64,000 nucleotides of DNA, taken from assembly GCF_965277665.1 (NCBI RefSeq), contig NZ_OZ255835.1:3224001-3288000 (forward strand), given 5' to 3'. Position 1 is the first letter of the stretch; each line of letters begins with the position of its first letter. This DNA comes from Lichenicoccus sp965277665 (GTDB taxonomy: Bacteria > Pseudomonadota > Alphaproteobacteria > Acetobacterales > Acetobacteraceae). The notes beneath the pieces are model-generated. The model was not told where the DNA came from and ran no database searches. It was given only the letters and a program-made list of their open reading frames with translations. Positions 16,457-23,611 of the stretch are shown here, piece by piece. The position numbers were made by a program, and so were the translations under genes.

Positions 16457-17473
16457 ATGAAGACCTTCGGATCACTTGCAGGGCTCGCCTGCGTAGTCCT
16501 GGTCACGCTCGGATGCTCTTCCGGCGCACGAGCGGACCCGGCTTTGACGCCGCTGCCGCAGTGGTCGCTGGCCAGCGCAGCCCCGGACCCTGCCACGATG
16601 CCAAACGCGACGGCCGCCGGTGGGATGAGCGGCTCTGCGCCGAGCGTGACGCCAGTTGCCGAGCCGCAGGAAGGCGGGATCGTCGGCTATTTCGACGACT
16701 GGATGGACCGGGCAAACCGGGCCCAGGACGAGCAGCCGCACTGGATGACGCCGGTCGTGACCGTCACCCCGCGCCTGGAGCAGGAGGTGCGCTATGACCA
16801 GATGTGGGAGAAGCGCGGCGACGGTTCGACGCTGGACATCTTCGATGGCGGCAAGGGCCTGGAACTCATTCCGACGGAAACCAACGAGGTCCTGATCAAT
16901 CCGCCTGCGTATCAGTACAAGGGCAACACGGCGTCACCGGCCAATGGCTGGCTCGATGATCAGTTCCTGGTCGTCAAGCAACGCCTGCTCAGCGCCAACG
17001 AGCAGAACGGCAACTACATCCTGACGGCCTTCCTCGGCATCACCGCGGAGTCCGGCAACGCAGCCTTCACCAACAAGACCTGGGTTGTCACGCCGACGAT
17101 TGCCGGCGGCAAGGGCTGGGGCGACTTCGACATCCAGGCGACCAGCGGGATCGCGGTGCCGTTCAAGAACCAGGACAGCCTGGGCAAGTCGATCGCGACC
17201 AACATCGCCCTGCAATATCACCTGTTGACGTACATCTGGCCGGAGTTCGAGTTCAACGACACCTACTGGATCGACGGCAAGGAGCGCGGCGGCAAGAATC
17301 AGCTACTCATGACGCCGGGGGTCATCTTCGGCCGCTTCGTCATCCACAAGCGCATCAAGGCGATCATCGGCGGCGGCTACCAGTTCGCGGTGACCCCCAG
17401 GTATATCGACACGACCGAACAAACCCCAGCCTACAATCACGCCTGGATCCTGACGGCCCGCATCACCTTCTAA
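16457..17473 (+). CDS. Secreted outer-membrane beta-barrel-like protein of unknown function
   Basis: A 338-residue exported protein. The signal peptide has a VTLGC lipobox-like end near residues 16-20, or cleavage after ARA near residue 26. A low-complexity Pro/Ala/Ser stretch follows to about residue 75. From about residue 120 onward, alternating polar and hydrophobic strands (KTWVVTPTIAGGKGWGDFDIQ, GVIFGRFVIHKRIKAIIGGGY) end with the terminal phenylalanine ITF, the mark of outer-membrane beta-barrels. It resembles small barrel proteins grouped with the phenol-degradation MetA transporter-like family, a weak match. The gene stands alone after the tRNA and is followed by a clear hairpin. Confidence 0.65.
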   Translation: MKTFGSLAGLACVVLVTLGCSSGARADPALTPLPQWSLASAAPDPATMPNATAAGGMSGSAPSVTPVAEPQEGGIVGYFDDWMDRANRAQDEQPHWMTPVVTVTPRLEQEVRYDQMWEKRGDGSTLDIFDGGKGLELIPTETNEVLINPPAYQYKGNTASPANGWLDDQFLVVKQRLLSANEQNGNYILTAFLGITAESGNAAFTNKTWVVTPTIAGGKGWGDFDIQATSGIAVPFKNQDSLGKSIATNIALQYHLLTYIWPEFEFNDTYWIDGKERGGKNQLLMTPGVIFGRFVIHKRIKAIIGGGYQFAVTPRYIDTTEQTPAYNHAWILTARITF

Positions 17474-17485
17474 ACATAGGTGATA

Positions 17486-17520
17486 AGGCAGAGCATGATC
17501 CGGTCAATCGTGCTCTGCCT
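17486..17520 (+). terminator. Hairpin after the outer-membrane protein gene
   Basis: AGGCAGAGCA (17486-17495) pairs with TGCTCTGCCT (17511-17520) over 10 bp, and GAT/ATC can extend the stem inside the loop. It starts 12 bp after the stop codon. GTCGTTTG follows rather than a T-run, so it is at best a weak intrinsic terminator. The AGAGCATGATCC sequence is a common element of alphaproteobacterial intergenic hairpins. Confidence 0.6.
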
Positions 17521-17572
17521 GTCGTTTGATAAAGCAAGGTAATCGGCTCGGTCAGAGCCGGTCTTGCTCTAA

Positions 17573-17779
17573 CTAGGTCGCGGAGTGCTTGTGCGCCTGG
17601 GTGGTATGGTCGTGCGCCTTCTCGCTGTGCTGGTGCGCCGCGACGGCGTGCTTCCTCGCATGCTCGTGGTTGCCGTGGGCGTGCTCGAAGGCGGCTGCAT
17701 GATGGTGGTGCGCGGCAGCGGAATGATGGGCTGCGGCGGACAGGTGGCGCTCATGGGCGGGATGTTCGGAGGCGGCCAT
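17573..17779 (-). CDS. Small histidine- and alanine-rich protein
   Basis: A 68-residue protein with about 20 histidines, mostly in AHHH, HAH and HEH groups (SAAAHHSAAAHHHHAA), and no membrane segment or signal peptide. Similar short His-rich proteins are frequent in alphaproteobacteria and remain uncharacterised. Binding of nickel, cobalt, zinc or copper is an obvious possibility but not shown. An AAGGGA ribosome site precedes the ATG at 17779, which supports this frame over the many overlapping ones. The upstream region carries two copies of a 22-bp direct repeat. Confidence 0.6.
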   Translation of the reverse strand: MAASEHPAHERHLSAAAHHSAAAHHHHAAAFEHAHGNHEHARKHAVAAHQHSEKAHDHTTQAHKHSAT

Positions 17780-17811
17780 TGGACATGATCCCTTGCGGTA
17801 AGACTGTCGGA

Positions 17812-17861
17812 TTGGGTGACGAGGACGCCACCGGGCGGCTTGGGTGACGAGAACGCCACCG
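17812..17861. repeat. Direct repeat, 22 bp, two copies with 28-bp period
   Basis: TTGGGTGACGAGGACGCCAC plus CG at 17812-17833 recurs at 17840-17861 with one mismatch (GAGGAC to GAGAAC). It sits 32 bp upstream of the His-rich gene start, in its presumed promoter. It could be a duplicated operator or a simple duplication. Confidence 0.75.
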
Positions 17862-17981
17862 CGGCGAAGTAAACACCGGATGCTCTTGATGCATTCCATG
17901 ATCGTTTGACAATGCCGAGGCGACCCGTGGGCATAGGCAGACGATGGCCTTCGCCCGACCGCCCGCCGCCTCCGGGCTGGA

Positions 17982-18368
17982 TCAGGTCTCGCCCGGCTCG
18001 GTTGCACCGAAATTGACAACCCGGTCCAAGGCGGCAGCGAGCTGCGCCAGCCCGAACGGCTTGGGCAGGAAGCCAAGCGGCGGCTGCAGGCCGGCCAGGC
18101 GCCCCAGCAGGCCCTCAGAGAAGCCCGACATGATCAGGATAGGCATCCCGGGGACGCGAAGGCGCGCCATCTCCACGATGTCGGCGCCATCGATCCAGCC
18201 TTGCAGCATCACATCCGTCAGCAGCACCTCGACGGGGTCGGGCTGGTTCAGCAGGCGGGCCGCCTCGGTGCCATCCGAGGCCGTCAGCACCTCGTAGCCC
18301 TCGTTGGCCAAAGCCTCTGCCGCCAGGTCGCGGACCAGCCCGTCATCCTCCACGACAAGAACGCGCAT
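17982..18368 (-). CDS. Single-domain response regulator (receiver domain only)
   Basis: A 128-residue CheY-like receiver. The acidic pair EDD lies at residues 7-9, the phospho-accepting Asp sits in LLTDVML near residue 52, the conserved Ser/Thr is in IMSGFS, and the switch lysine is in LPKPF near residue 104. There is no output domain, so it must act by protein contact or in a phosphorelay. No histidine kinase is nearby. Such receivers in this class are often partners of hybrid kinases. Confidence 0.87.
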   Translation of the reverse strand: MRVLVVEDDGLVRDLAAEALANEGYEVLTASDGTEAARLLNQPDPVEVLLTDVMLQGWIDGADIVEMARLRVPGMPILIMSGFSEGLLGRLAGLQPPLGFLPKPFGLAQLAAALDRVVNFGATEPGET

Positions 18369-18495
18369 CTGCCCGGCCTCCGTCCGATTTTGGATCGAAA
18401 CAATAATGACTGAGCAATGGATTCGCGCGCAAGCGATACCGGATTCCGGCCTGCTGATCTCCTAGAGCCGAAACAATTGACAAGAATCGCTTGAA

Positions 18496-18505
18496 CAAAC
18501 GTTTG
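18496..18505. promoter_or_regulatory. Palindrome CAAACGTTTG in the intergenic region
   Basis: A perfect 10-bp palindrome lies between the divergent receiver gene and the small ORF at 18567. TTGACA at 18477-18482 precedes it and could be a -35 box for rightward transcription, but I see no good -10. The role is unproven. Confidence 0.3.
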
Positions 18506-18566
18506 CATCCGATCGGCAATCTCGCCCGTAGCCCTGAATACGCCACAATGTGCTCGGACGGTCCGC

Positions 18567-18809
18567 ATGTCGGGAACGAGGTTCAGGCCCGCCACGCAGG
18601 CGCAGTGGAAACAGCATGGGCTGCATGACGGCCGACCGCGATACCTCTATGACCGGCAGCAACTGAACTGCTTTCACGTCCGGCTCGGCGCCGGCGTGTT
18701 TGGCCATGCCCCCTGCGGCGAAGTCGTCCTGCTGCATGCCGGCCCGTTTTGCGAGCGTCACGCCGCCGCCGACCTCATTGCCAGACTCGCCGGCTTTCTG
18801 AAGTGGTGA
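18567..18809 (+). CDS. Small protein of unknown function (80 aa)
   Basis: I do not recognise this protein. It is 80 residues, mildly basic, with two cysteines (HAPCGEV and GPFCERH) and several histidines in the second half, and no signal or membrane segment. It ends in a stop that overlaps the GTG start of the next small gene by 4 bp (GTGA), a typical sign of coupled translation. That overlap is the main support for both being genes. The ribosome site before the ATG is weak. Confidence 0.5.
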   Translation: MSGTRFRPATQAQWKQHGLHDGRPRYLYDRQQLNCFHVRLGAGVFGHAPCGEVVLLHAGPFCERHAAADLIARLAGFLKW

Positions 18810-19063
18810 CGCCGCGGACGCGTCAGGCAGGGCGGGAACCGCCCGATGCCTCGGGCTACCGCATCTTCTACAGCGCGACGCCGCCCGCCCTGGATTGGCG
18901 GAAGGAGGTCCTGCCGGGCACCTATCTGCCGATCAGGTTTCCCACCGGCGCGGCAGCGGAGGCTGTCTGCCGGCTGCTGGCCGCGCACGGCTTCTTTCCG
19001 CTGTGGGTCGAGGATCATCGCGGCAACCGCGTCCTGAAGAAGGAGGCGATCGACCGGCTCTGA
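18806..19063 (+). CDS. Small protein of unknown function (85 aa)
   Basis: An 85-residue protein starting at GTG 18806 inside the GTGA overlap with the preceding small gene. The sequence from about residue 18 (YRIFYSATPPALDWRKEVLPG, then LPIRFPTGAAAEAV, then FFPLWVEDHRG) has a believable globular pattern, with no signal peptide and no known motif. It ends 10 bp before the end of the convergent ada gene. Function unknown. Confidence 0.55.
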   Translation: MTPRTRQAGREPPDASGYRIFYSATPPALDWRKEVLPGTYLPIRFPTGAAAEAVCRLLAAHGFFPLWVEDHRGNRVLKKEAIDRL

Positions 19064-19073
19064 CCGTCAAAGC

Positions 19074-20162
19074 CTAATCCTGCTGCGTCATGGCACACGG
19101 CTTGTCCGGGCGTTCCAGTTCGAGCAGGCGCCGCTTGCGTGCCACACCCCACCGGTAGCCGGCCAGCGCCCCGTCCTGCCGGACGACCCGGTGGCAGGGT
19201 ATCGCCACCGCCAACGCGTTGGCGGCGCACGCACCGGCCACTGCCCGCGCCGACCCCGCGGCGCCGATCCGCTCGGCGAGGGCGGTGTAGGTCGTCGTGC
19301 TGCCGGCCGGGATCTGGCGCAGCGCCTGCCATACGAGCTGCTGGAAGGCGGTGCCTCGGACATCGAGCGGCAGGTCGAGGCCGGTCCGCGGCGCCTCGAC
19401 CAGACCCACCACCTGCGCCACCAGCCTCTCGTATTCGGCGTCGCCACCGACCAGGCGGGCGCTCCGGAACCGGTCCTGCAGCTCACGCGCCAGCGCCTCC
19501 GGATCGTCGCCGAGCAGGATGGCCGCGACGCCCCTGGCGCTGGAGGCAACCAGGATCGCCCCGAGCGAGCACTGGCCGATGGCGAAGCGCAGCTCCTCCC
19601 GGGTCCCCCCGGCGCGAAAGCGGCTCGGCGTCATGCCGAGAATGCCGTCGGACCCGGCATAGAACCGGCCGCTCGAGCCGAACCCGGCCTCATAGATCGC
19701 GGCGGTGACGGTGCTCCCGCCGGCGAGCGCCTCGCGCAGCCGGGCCGCCCGGCGCGCTCCGGCATAGGCCTTCGGCGTCAGGCCGGTCGCCCTCCTGAAC
19801 AGCCGATGGAAATGCGACGGGCTCATCCCGGCCAAGGCGGCGAGCTGCCCGAGGGAGTGATGACCCTCGGCCTGCTCGATCGCCCGACAGGCCGCCGTCA
19901 CCAGGGCGGCATGCCTGGCCTCGATCGGCGGTGCATCCGGATTGCAGCGCCGGCACGGCCGGAAGCCCGCACGCCGCGCCGCTTCCGGCGTCTCGTGGAA
20001 CTCCACGTTCTCCCGCCGGGCCTGGCGCGAGGGGCAGGACGGGCGGCAATACACGCCGGTGGTGACGACGGAATACCAGAACAGGCCGTCCGCGCTCTTG
20101 TCACGCCGGAGCACGCGGCCCCAGCTCGCTTCATCGGCCACGCCGGCTTGATACGAAATCAT
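19074..20162 (-). CDS. ada: Bifunctional Ada: methyl-DNA repair and transcription activator
   Basis: A 362-residue protein with all three Ada parts. The N-terminal phosphotriester domain has four zinc cysteines C39, C43 (GVYCRPSCPSR), C70 and C73 (FRPCRRC). An AraC-type helix-turn-helix is at about 85-180. The O6-methylguanine methyltransferase domain has the active cysteine in AIPCHRVV near residue 323. It repairs alkylated DNA and, when methylated, turns on the adaptive response. I use the ATG at 20162, with GAAGG upstream; a GTG at 20180 is in frame. No alkB is adjacent. The alkA gene in this window lies more than 30 kb away. Confidence 0.93.
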   Translation of the reverse strand: MISYQAGVADEASWGRVLRRDKSADGLFWYSVVTTGVYCRPSCPSRQARRENVEFHETPEAARRAGFRPCRRCNPDAPPIEARHAALVTAACRAIEQAEGHHSLGQLAALAGMSPSHFHRLFRRATGLTPKAYAGARRAARLREALAGGSTVTAAIYEAGFGSSGRFYAGSDGILGMTPSRFRAGGTREELRFAIGQCSLGAILVASSARGVAAILLGDDPEALARELQDRFRSARLVGGDAEYERLVAQVVGLVEAPRTGLDLPLDVRGTAFQQLVWQALRQIPAGSTTTYTALAERIGAAGSARAVAGACAANALAVAIPCHRVVRQDGALAGYRWGVARKRRLLELERPDKPCAMTQQD

Positions 20163-20231
20163 GGCTGCAGGCGCCTTCACTCTGTTACCACCTGACCATG
20201 TCCCGGGCCTCGATCAACCGCACTCCGTTCC

Positions 20232-20903
20232 TTGTTCTCTAATCCTCCGGGGTTCTCTAATCCTCCGGGGCTCTCTAATCCTCCGGGGCTCTCTCATCCC
20301 CTGGGCGCGTGGGTGCGGCCGATCGCCGGCATCGTCGCCATCGTCGCCATCGTCTCGAGCGTGGCGGCCTTGGCGCTGCTGTTGCTGCCGCTCGTGCTGG
20401 TCCTGCTGATGGTGCTGTTCGACACCACGGCGCACGGCGTGCTGGTGCTGCTCGGGCTGCTGCTCGGCTGGCTGCGCGCCTTCCTGCCCGGCAGCCCGCA
20501 CGCCACGACCGGTGCCGGCTTCCACCCGCTCGGGGTGGCGCTCGGCTCACTGCTGCACGCAATCCCGGTCCTCGGCGGCCTGCTCGCCATCCTGTCCGGC
20601 CGGCAGCCTCGCCACTGGCGCGGCGCCCTGCTGCTCTGGGTCGTTGCGGCGGCGTTCGACGGTTCCGTGGTAGCGGCAACGCTCGCCCCGGCGATAGCCG
20701 GCGCCGCGATCGGCGCCCTCCCGGCCAGGCGCGACGGGAATGTTGCCAGTCCGCAGCGGTCCCCGTCAGGCAGCCGGCCGGCCGCCGCCGCCGGCCGCGG
20801 AGGGAAATCCCAGGCGCAGGGCGGCGCGTCGGATCAGCCAGAGAGTACCCCAGATCGCCCAGGCGGCCACGCCGACCAGGAGCAGCGATCCCCACAGGGC
20901 TAG
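20232..20903 (+). CDS. Membrane protein of unknown function with an N-terminal FSNPPG repeat
   Basis: If translated from TTG at 20232, the protein has 223 residues and begins with four copies of a 6-residue unit (FSNPPG, FSNPPG, LSNPPG, LSHPLG). A strong membrane region follows at about residues 28-80 and hydrophobic segments lie at about 97-120 and 135-160. The tail is hydrophilic, rich in Gly, Ala, Arg and Ser. The true start may instead be GTG at 20313, after the repeat. The last 138 bp run antisense to the small membrane gene at 20766-21020, so its 3' part is uncertain. I do not recognise a family. Confidence 0.42.
   Translation: MFSNPPGFSNPPGLSNPPGLSHPLGAWVRPIAGIVAIVAIVSSVAALALLLLPLVLVLLMVLFDTTAHGVLVLLGLLLGWLRAFLPGSPHATTGAGFHPLGVALGSLLHAIPVLGGLLAILSGRQPRHWRGALLLWVVAAAFDGSVVAATLAPAIAGAAIGALPARRDGNVASPQRSPSGSRPAAAAGRGGKSQAQGGASDQPESTPDRPGGHADQEQRSPQG
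20235..20306. repeat. 18-bp tandem repeat, four units
   Basis: Units at 20235-20252, 20253-20270, 20271-20288 and 20289-20306. The first two are identical (TTCTCTAATCCTCCGGGG), the third differs by one base and the fourth by a few more. It lies between the ada start and a membrane-protein frame. Its length is a multiple of three, so it stays in frame if translated. Confidence 0.9.
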
Positions 20904-21020
20904 CCCCGCTTCCACCGGCACCAGAACCCAGTGCAAGACGACGCCCAGTAGCTTGAGGGTCTCCTGATGTGGAGCGGACCGCAGGCCGCTCGCACCGCTC
21001 TGCAGGACCAGGTGTTGCAT
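20766..21020 (-). CDS. Small single-span membrane protein, paralogue 1
   Basis: An 84-residue protein with one long hydrophobic span at about residues 23-65 (HWVLVPVEAGLALWG, then VAAWAIWGTLWLIRR), followed by a basic, Gly-rich tail. It shares spaced residues with the protein at 21315-21554: HW, then EA, then LxWG, AAW, W, W and RR. I chose the ATG at 21020, since the longer frame from 21170 adds a soluble leader of poor coding character. Function unknown. The final 138 bp overlap an opposite-strand frame. Confidence 0.5.
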   Translation of the reverse strand: MQHLVLQSGASGLRSAPHQETLKLLGVVLHWVLVPVEAGLALWGSLLLVGVAAWAIWGTLWLIRRAALRLGFPSAAGGGGRPAA

Positions 21021-21265
21021 GCTACCCGCCTCGACCGTGCCGGACAGGCCAGCACTCCTGAGAATTCCCAGCACCGCGTGCCGTACCGCAATTATGCAGG
21101 AAAAAATACCCGGCCGCCAGCGTGATTGCAACCCCAGGTCGCAGGCCGCCCCGGAATCTTGCGGCTGCATGCCGAAACATGCAGTTCAATTATTGCAACT
21201 TCGCGATACATCGCTGACATTACGGTCGGCCTGAAGGACGCCCCGGTTATCATGTTGATTTGGTT

Positions 21266-21361
21266 ATGAGTCAGTTGGGCCCCGCCCTGGCCATGGTGTT
21301 CGCGGCGGTGGTCTTCATCGCTCCATTCTGGTTCGGTACGCCACCCGATCTCGGTTCGTAG
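21266..21361 (+). CDS. Possible 31-residue membrane peptide
   Basis: A tiny frame starting ATG at 21266 encodes 31 residues with one hydrophobic span (ALAMVFAAVVFIAPFWFG) and stops at 21361. It partly overlaps the opposite-strand small membrane gene. No strong ribosome site is visible. A preceding mini-frame (ATG at 21252) ends exactly over its start. This may be chance in a low-density region. Confidence 0.22.
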   Translation: MSQLGPALAMVFAAVVFIAPFWFGTPPDLGS

Positions 21362-21554
21362 AGCCTGCTTTCATCCGGGAGGCTGACATTGCCAGCAGGC
21401 CCGTGACACCGAGCCGTCGCAGCACCCAGGTGGCGCACCAGCCGAGCCACGCCGCAAGTGCCACGGCCAGGGCGATGCCCCAGACCAGCAGGGCGGCCTC
21501 GCCGAACGTGAGCAGCCAGTGCGTTGCAGTGCGTAGGAGCCAGGCAAGGTGCAT
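21315..21554 (-). CDS. Small single-span membrane protein, paralogue 2
   Basis: A 79-residue protein with one hydrophobic span at about residues 5-47 (THWLLTFGEAALLVWGIAL, then AAWLGWCATWVLRR) and a basic hydrophilic tail. The span matches the neighbour at 20766-21020 in pattern and in many residues, including the W spacing and the RR that ends the helix. The start at 21554 is chosen for that similarity; an ATG at 21650 is also in frame. No function is known to me. Confidence 0.5.
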   Translation of the reverse strand: MHLAWLLRTATHWLLTFGEAALLVWGIALAVALAAWLGWCATWVLRRLGVTGLLAMSASRMKAGSTNRDRVAYRTRMER

Positions 21555-21748
21555 TGCCGGTGCAGCATGAGCAGCGGTATGGCTGAAATCGGGACGAAAA
21601 GCGGCCAAATCAGGGCATCGCCCATGCACCACGATGCGGCGGGCTCGCATGCGTGAAATTGACAGCCGGCGCCCGCCACTCCTAGCTTTCGCTCCCGCCC
21701 AGGCCAGGTTGAACCCCCGGTCATGAACCGGTCGGGGGAGGCGCTCCG

Positions 21749-22537
21749 ATGGATCTGGGTCTGAGGAACAAGGTTGCCGTCATCACCGGCGCCAGTGTCG
21801 GCATCGGCTCCGCCGTGGCCGAGGGCCTCGCCGCCGAGGGGGTGGACCTGATCATGGTGGCGCGCGATGCGGCTCGGCTGCAGGCCGAGGCCGCGCGCAT
21901 CGCCGCCCTGCATGGCACCCGCGCCACCGCGGTCGCCGCCGACGTCGCAACCGGGCTCGGAACCGCAGCCGTGATCGATGCGGCGCAGGCGGCGGGCGGC
22001 GTCGATATCCTCATCAACAATGCCGGCACCGGATCGAACGAGACCGTCATGCAAGCGCCGGACGAGAAATGGCAGTCGTACTGGGACCTGCATGTCATGG
22101 CCGCGGTGCGGCTGGCGCGCGGCCTGGTGCCAATGATGCGCACCCGCGGCGGCGGCGTGGTGCTGCACAACGCCTCGATCTGCGCCGCCCAGCCGCTCTG
22201 GTACGAGCCGATCTACAACGTCACCAAGGCCGCGCTGATGATGTTCAGCAAGACCCTGGCGACCGAGGTGATCGGCGACAACATTCGCGTCAACTGCATC
22301 AATCCGGGCCTGATCCTCACGCCTGACTGGATCAAGACGGCCAAGCAACTCACCAGCGAGAGCGGCGGCGACTGGGAAGCCTACCTGCAGGGCGTGGCCG
22401 ACGAGCACGCGCCGATCAAGCGTTTCGGCACGCCGCAGGAGCTGGCCAACTTCTTCGTGTTCCTCTGCTCCGACAAGGCTACCTACAGTGTCGGCTCCGC
22501 CTATTTCGTCGATGGCGGCATGCTCAAGACGCTTTGA
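21749..22537 (+). CDS. SDR-family oxidoreductase
   Basis: A 262-residue classical short-chain dehydrogenase. The cofactor motif TGASVGIG is at residues 13-20, NNAG at 90-93, and the catalytic S143, Y156 and K160 are present in the usual YNVTK context. Such enzymes oxidise polyols or reduce ketones with NAD(P). A GGAGG ribosome site is well placed before the ATG. The next gene, 12 bp downstream, is a xylitol-dehydrogenase-like enzyme, so a sugar-alcohol substrate is likely. Fatty-acid-type 3-oxoacyl reductases share the motifs but do not fit the context. Confidence 0.82.
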   Translation: MDLGLRNKVAVITGASVGIGSAVAEGLAAEGVDLIMVARDAARLQAEAARIAALHGTRATAVAADVATGLGTAAVIDAAQAAGGVDILINNAGTGSNETVMQAPDEKWQSYWDLHVMAAVRLARGLVPMMRTRGGGVVLHNASICAAQPLWYEPIYNVTKAALMMFSKTLATEVIGDNIRVNCINPGLILTPDWIKTAKQLTSESGGDWEAYLQGVADEHAPIKRFGTPQELANFFVFLCSDKATYSVGSAYFVDGGMLKTL

Positions 22538-22549
22538 AGGGAGACTGCC

Positions 22550-23611
22550 GTGACCACCGCCCGCGCCCCCGCTGCCCGCGCTCTCGTTCTCGAACGCCAG
22601 CACGAGCTTGCCCTGCGCGACATCGAGGTGCCCGCGACGCTGGGCCCGGATGACGTGCGCGTCGCCATCCATACCGTCGGCATCTGCGGCAGCGACGTGC
22701 ACTACTACACGCATGGCCATATCGGCCCGTTCGTCGTGCGCGAGCCGATGGTGCTGGGCCACGAGGCGTCCGGCACCGTCACCGAGACCGGCGCGAACGT
22801 GCGCACGCTCAAGGTCGGTGATCGGGTCTGCATGGAGCCGGGCATCCCCGACCCGAACTCGCGCGCCTCGAAGCTCGGGCTGTACAATGTCGATCCGGCG
22901 GTCCGGTTCTGGGCCACGCCGCCGGTGCATGGCTGTCTCACCGGCTCGGTGGTGCATCCCGCCGCCTACACCTACCGGCTGCCGGACCATGTCAGCTTTG
23001 CCGAAGGGGCCATGGTCGAGCCGTTCGCCATCGGCGTGCAGGCGGCGGTCAAGGGCAAGATCAAGCCCGGCGACACCTGCCTCGTCACCGGCTGCGGCAC
23101 CATCGGCCTGATGGTGGCGCTCGCAGCACTCGGCAGCGGCGCCGGCCGGGTGGTGATTTCCGACGTCGTCGATCCGAAGCTGGAACTTGCCGCGCGCTAT
23201 CCCGGCCTGATCCCGGTCAACGTCTCGCGCGAGACGCTCCGCCATCGCATCGACGCGCTGTGCGGGCCTGATTGGGGCGCGGACGTGGTGCTGGAGGCCA
23301 GCGGCAGTCCGCGCGTCTATGACGACGTGCTCGCCTGCGTGCGTCCTGGGGGCACCGTGGTGCTGGTCGGCATGCCACCGGACAAGGTGGCGTTCGACAT
23401 CGTCTCGGCGCAGGCCAAGGAGATCCGCATCGAGACCGTGTTCCGCTACGCCAACGTGTTCGACCGTGCCATCGAGATGATCGCCTCCGGCAAGGTGGAC
23501 CTCAAGCCGCTGATCGCCGACAGCTTCGGCTTCGAGCGTTCGGTCGAGGCCTTCGAGCGGGCGGCCTCGGCTCGGCCGACCGACATCAAGCTGCAGATCG
23601 TGATGCCATGA
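22550..23611 (+). CDS. xdh: Xylitol/L-iditol dehydrogenase (zinc-dependent MDR family)
   Basis: A 353-residue medium-chain dehydrogenase starting at GTG 22550. Catalytic-zinc residues are C46 (GICGSDVHYY), H71 and E72 (LGHEASG), and the later Glu of MVEPFA. The NAD site has TGCGTIGLM. The lobe that holds a structural zinc in many relatives lacks its cysteine cluster (GIPDPNSRASKLGLYN), which is also true of the Gluconobacter-type xylitol dehydrogenase this protein resembles. It would oxidise xylitol to D-xylulose with NAD; sorbitol or iditol are alternatives. It is co-transcribed with the SDR gene. Its last 26 bp overlap the end of hemH. Confidence 0.82.
   Translation: MTTARAPAARALVLERQHELALRDIEVPATLGPDDVRVAIHTVGICGSDVHYYTHGHIGPFVVREPMVLGHEASGTVTETGANVRTLKVGDRVCMEPGIPDPNSRASKLGLYNVDPAVRFWATPPVHGCLTGSVVHPAAYTYRLPDHVSFAEGAMVEPFAIGVQAAVKGKIKPGDTCLVTGCGTIGLMVALAALGSGAGRVVISDVVDPKLELAARYPGLIPVNVSRETLRHRIDALCGPDWGADVVLEASGSPRVYDDVLACVRPGGTVVLVGMPPDKVAFDIVSAQAKEIRIETVFRYANVFDRAIEMIASGKVDLKPLIADSFGFERSVEAFERAASARPTDIKLQIVMP

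Noticed and set aside
16198..16596. Minus-strand frame across the tRNA-Arg with GIRTHGPRIHPTS
   Set aside because: This peptide is the usual false translation of a tRNA 3' end; the tRNA and intron explain the DNA.
17585..17788. Plus-strand frame rich in Met, Val and Gly
   Set aside because: It is the antisense of the His-rich gene, whose ribosome site and composition are better.
18462..18761. Minus-strand 99-residue frame
   Set aside because: It overlaps the coupled pair of small plus-strand genes and has no credible start.
21019..21234. Plus-strand frame of 71 residues
   Set aside because: No ribosome site or fold; it overlaps the opposite small membrane gene's leader.
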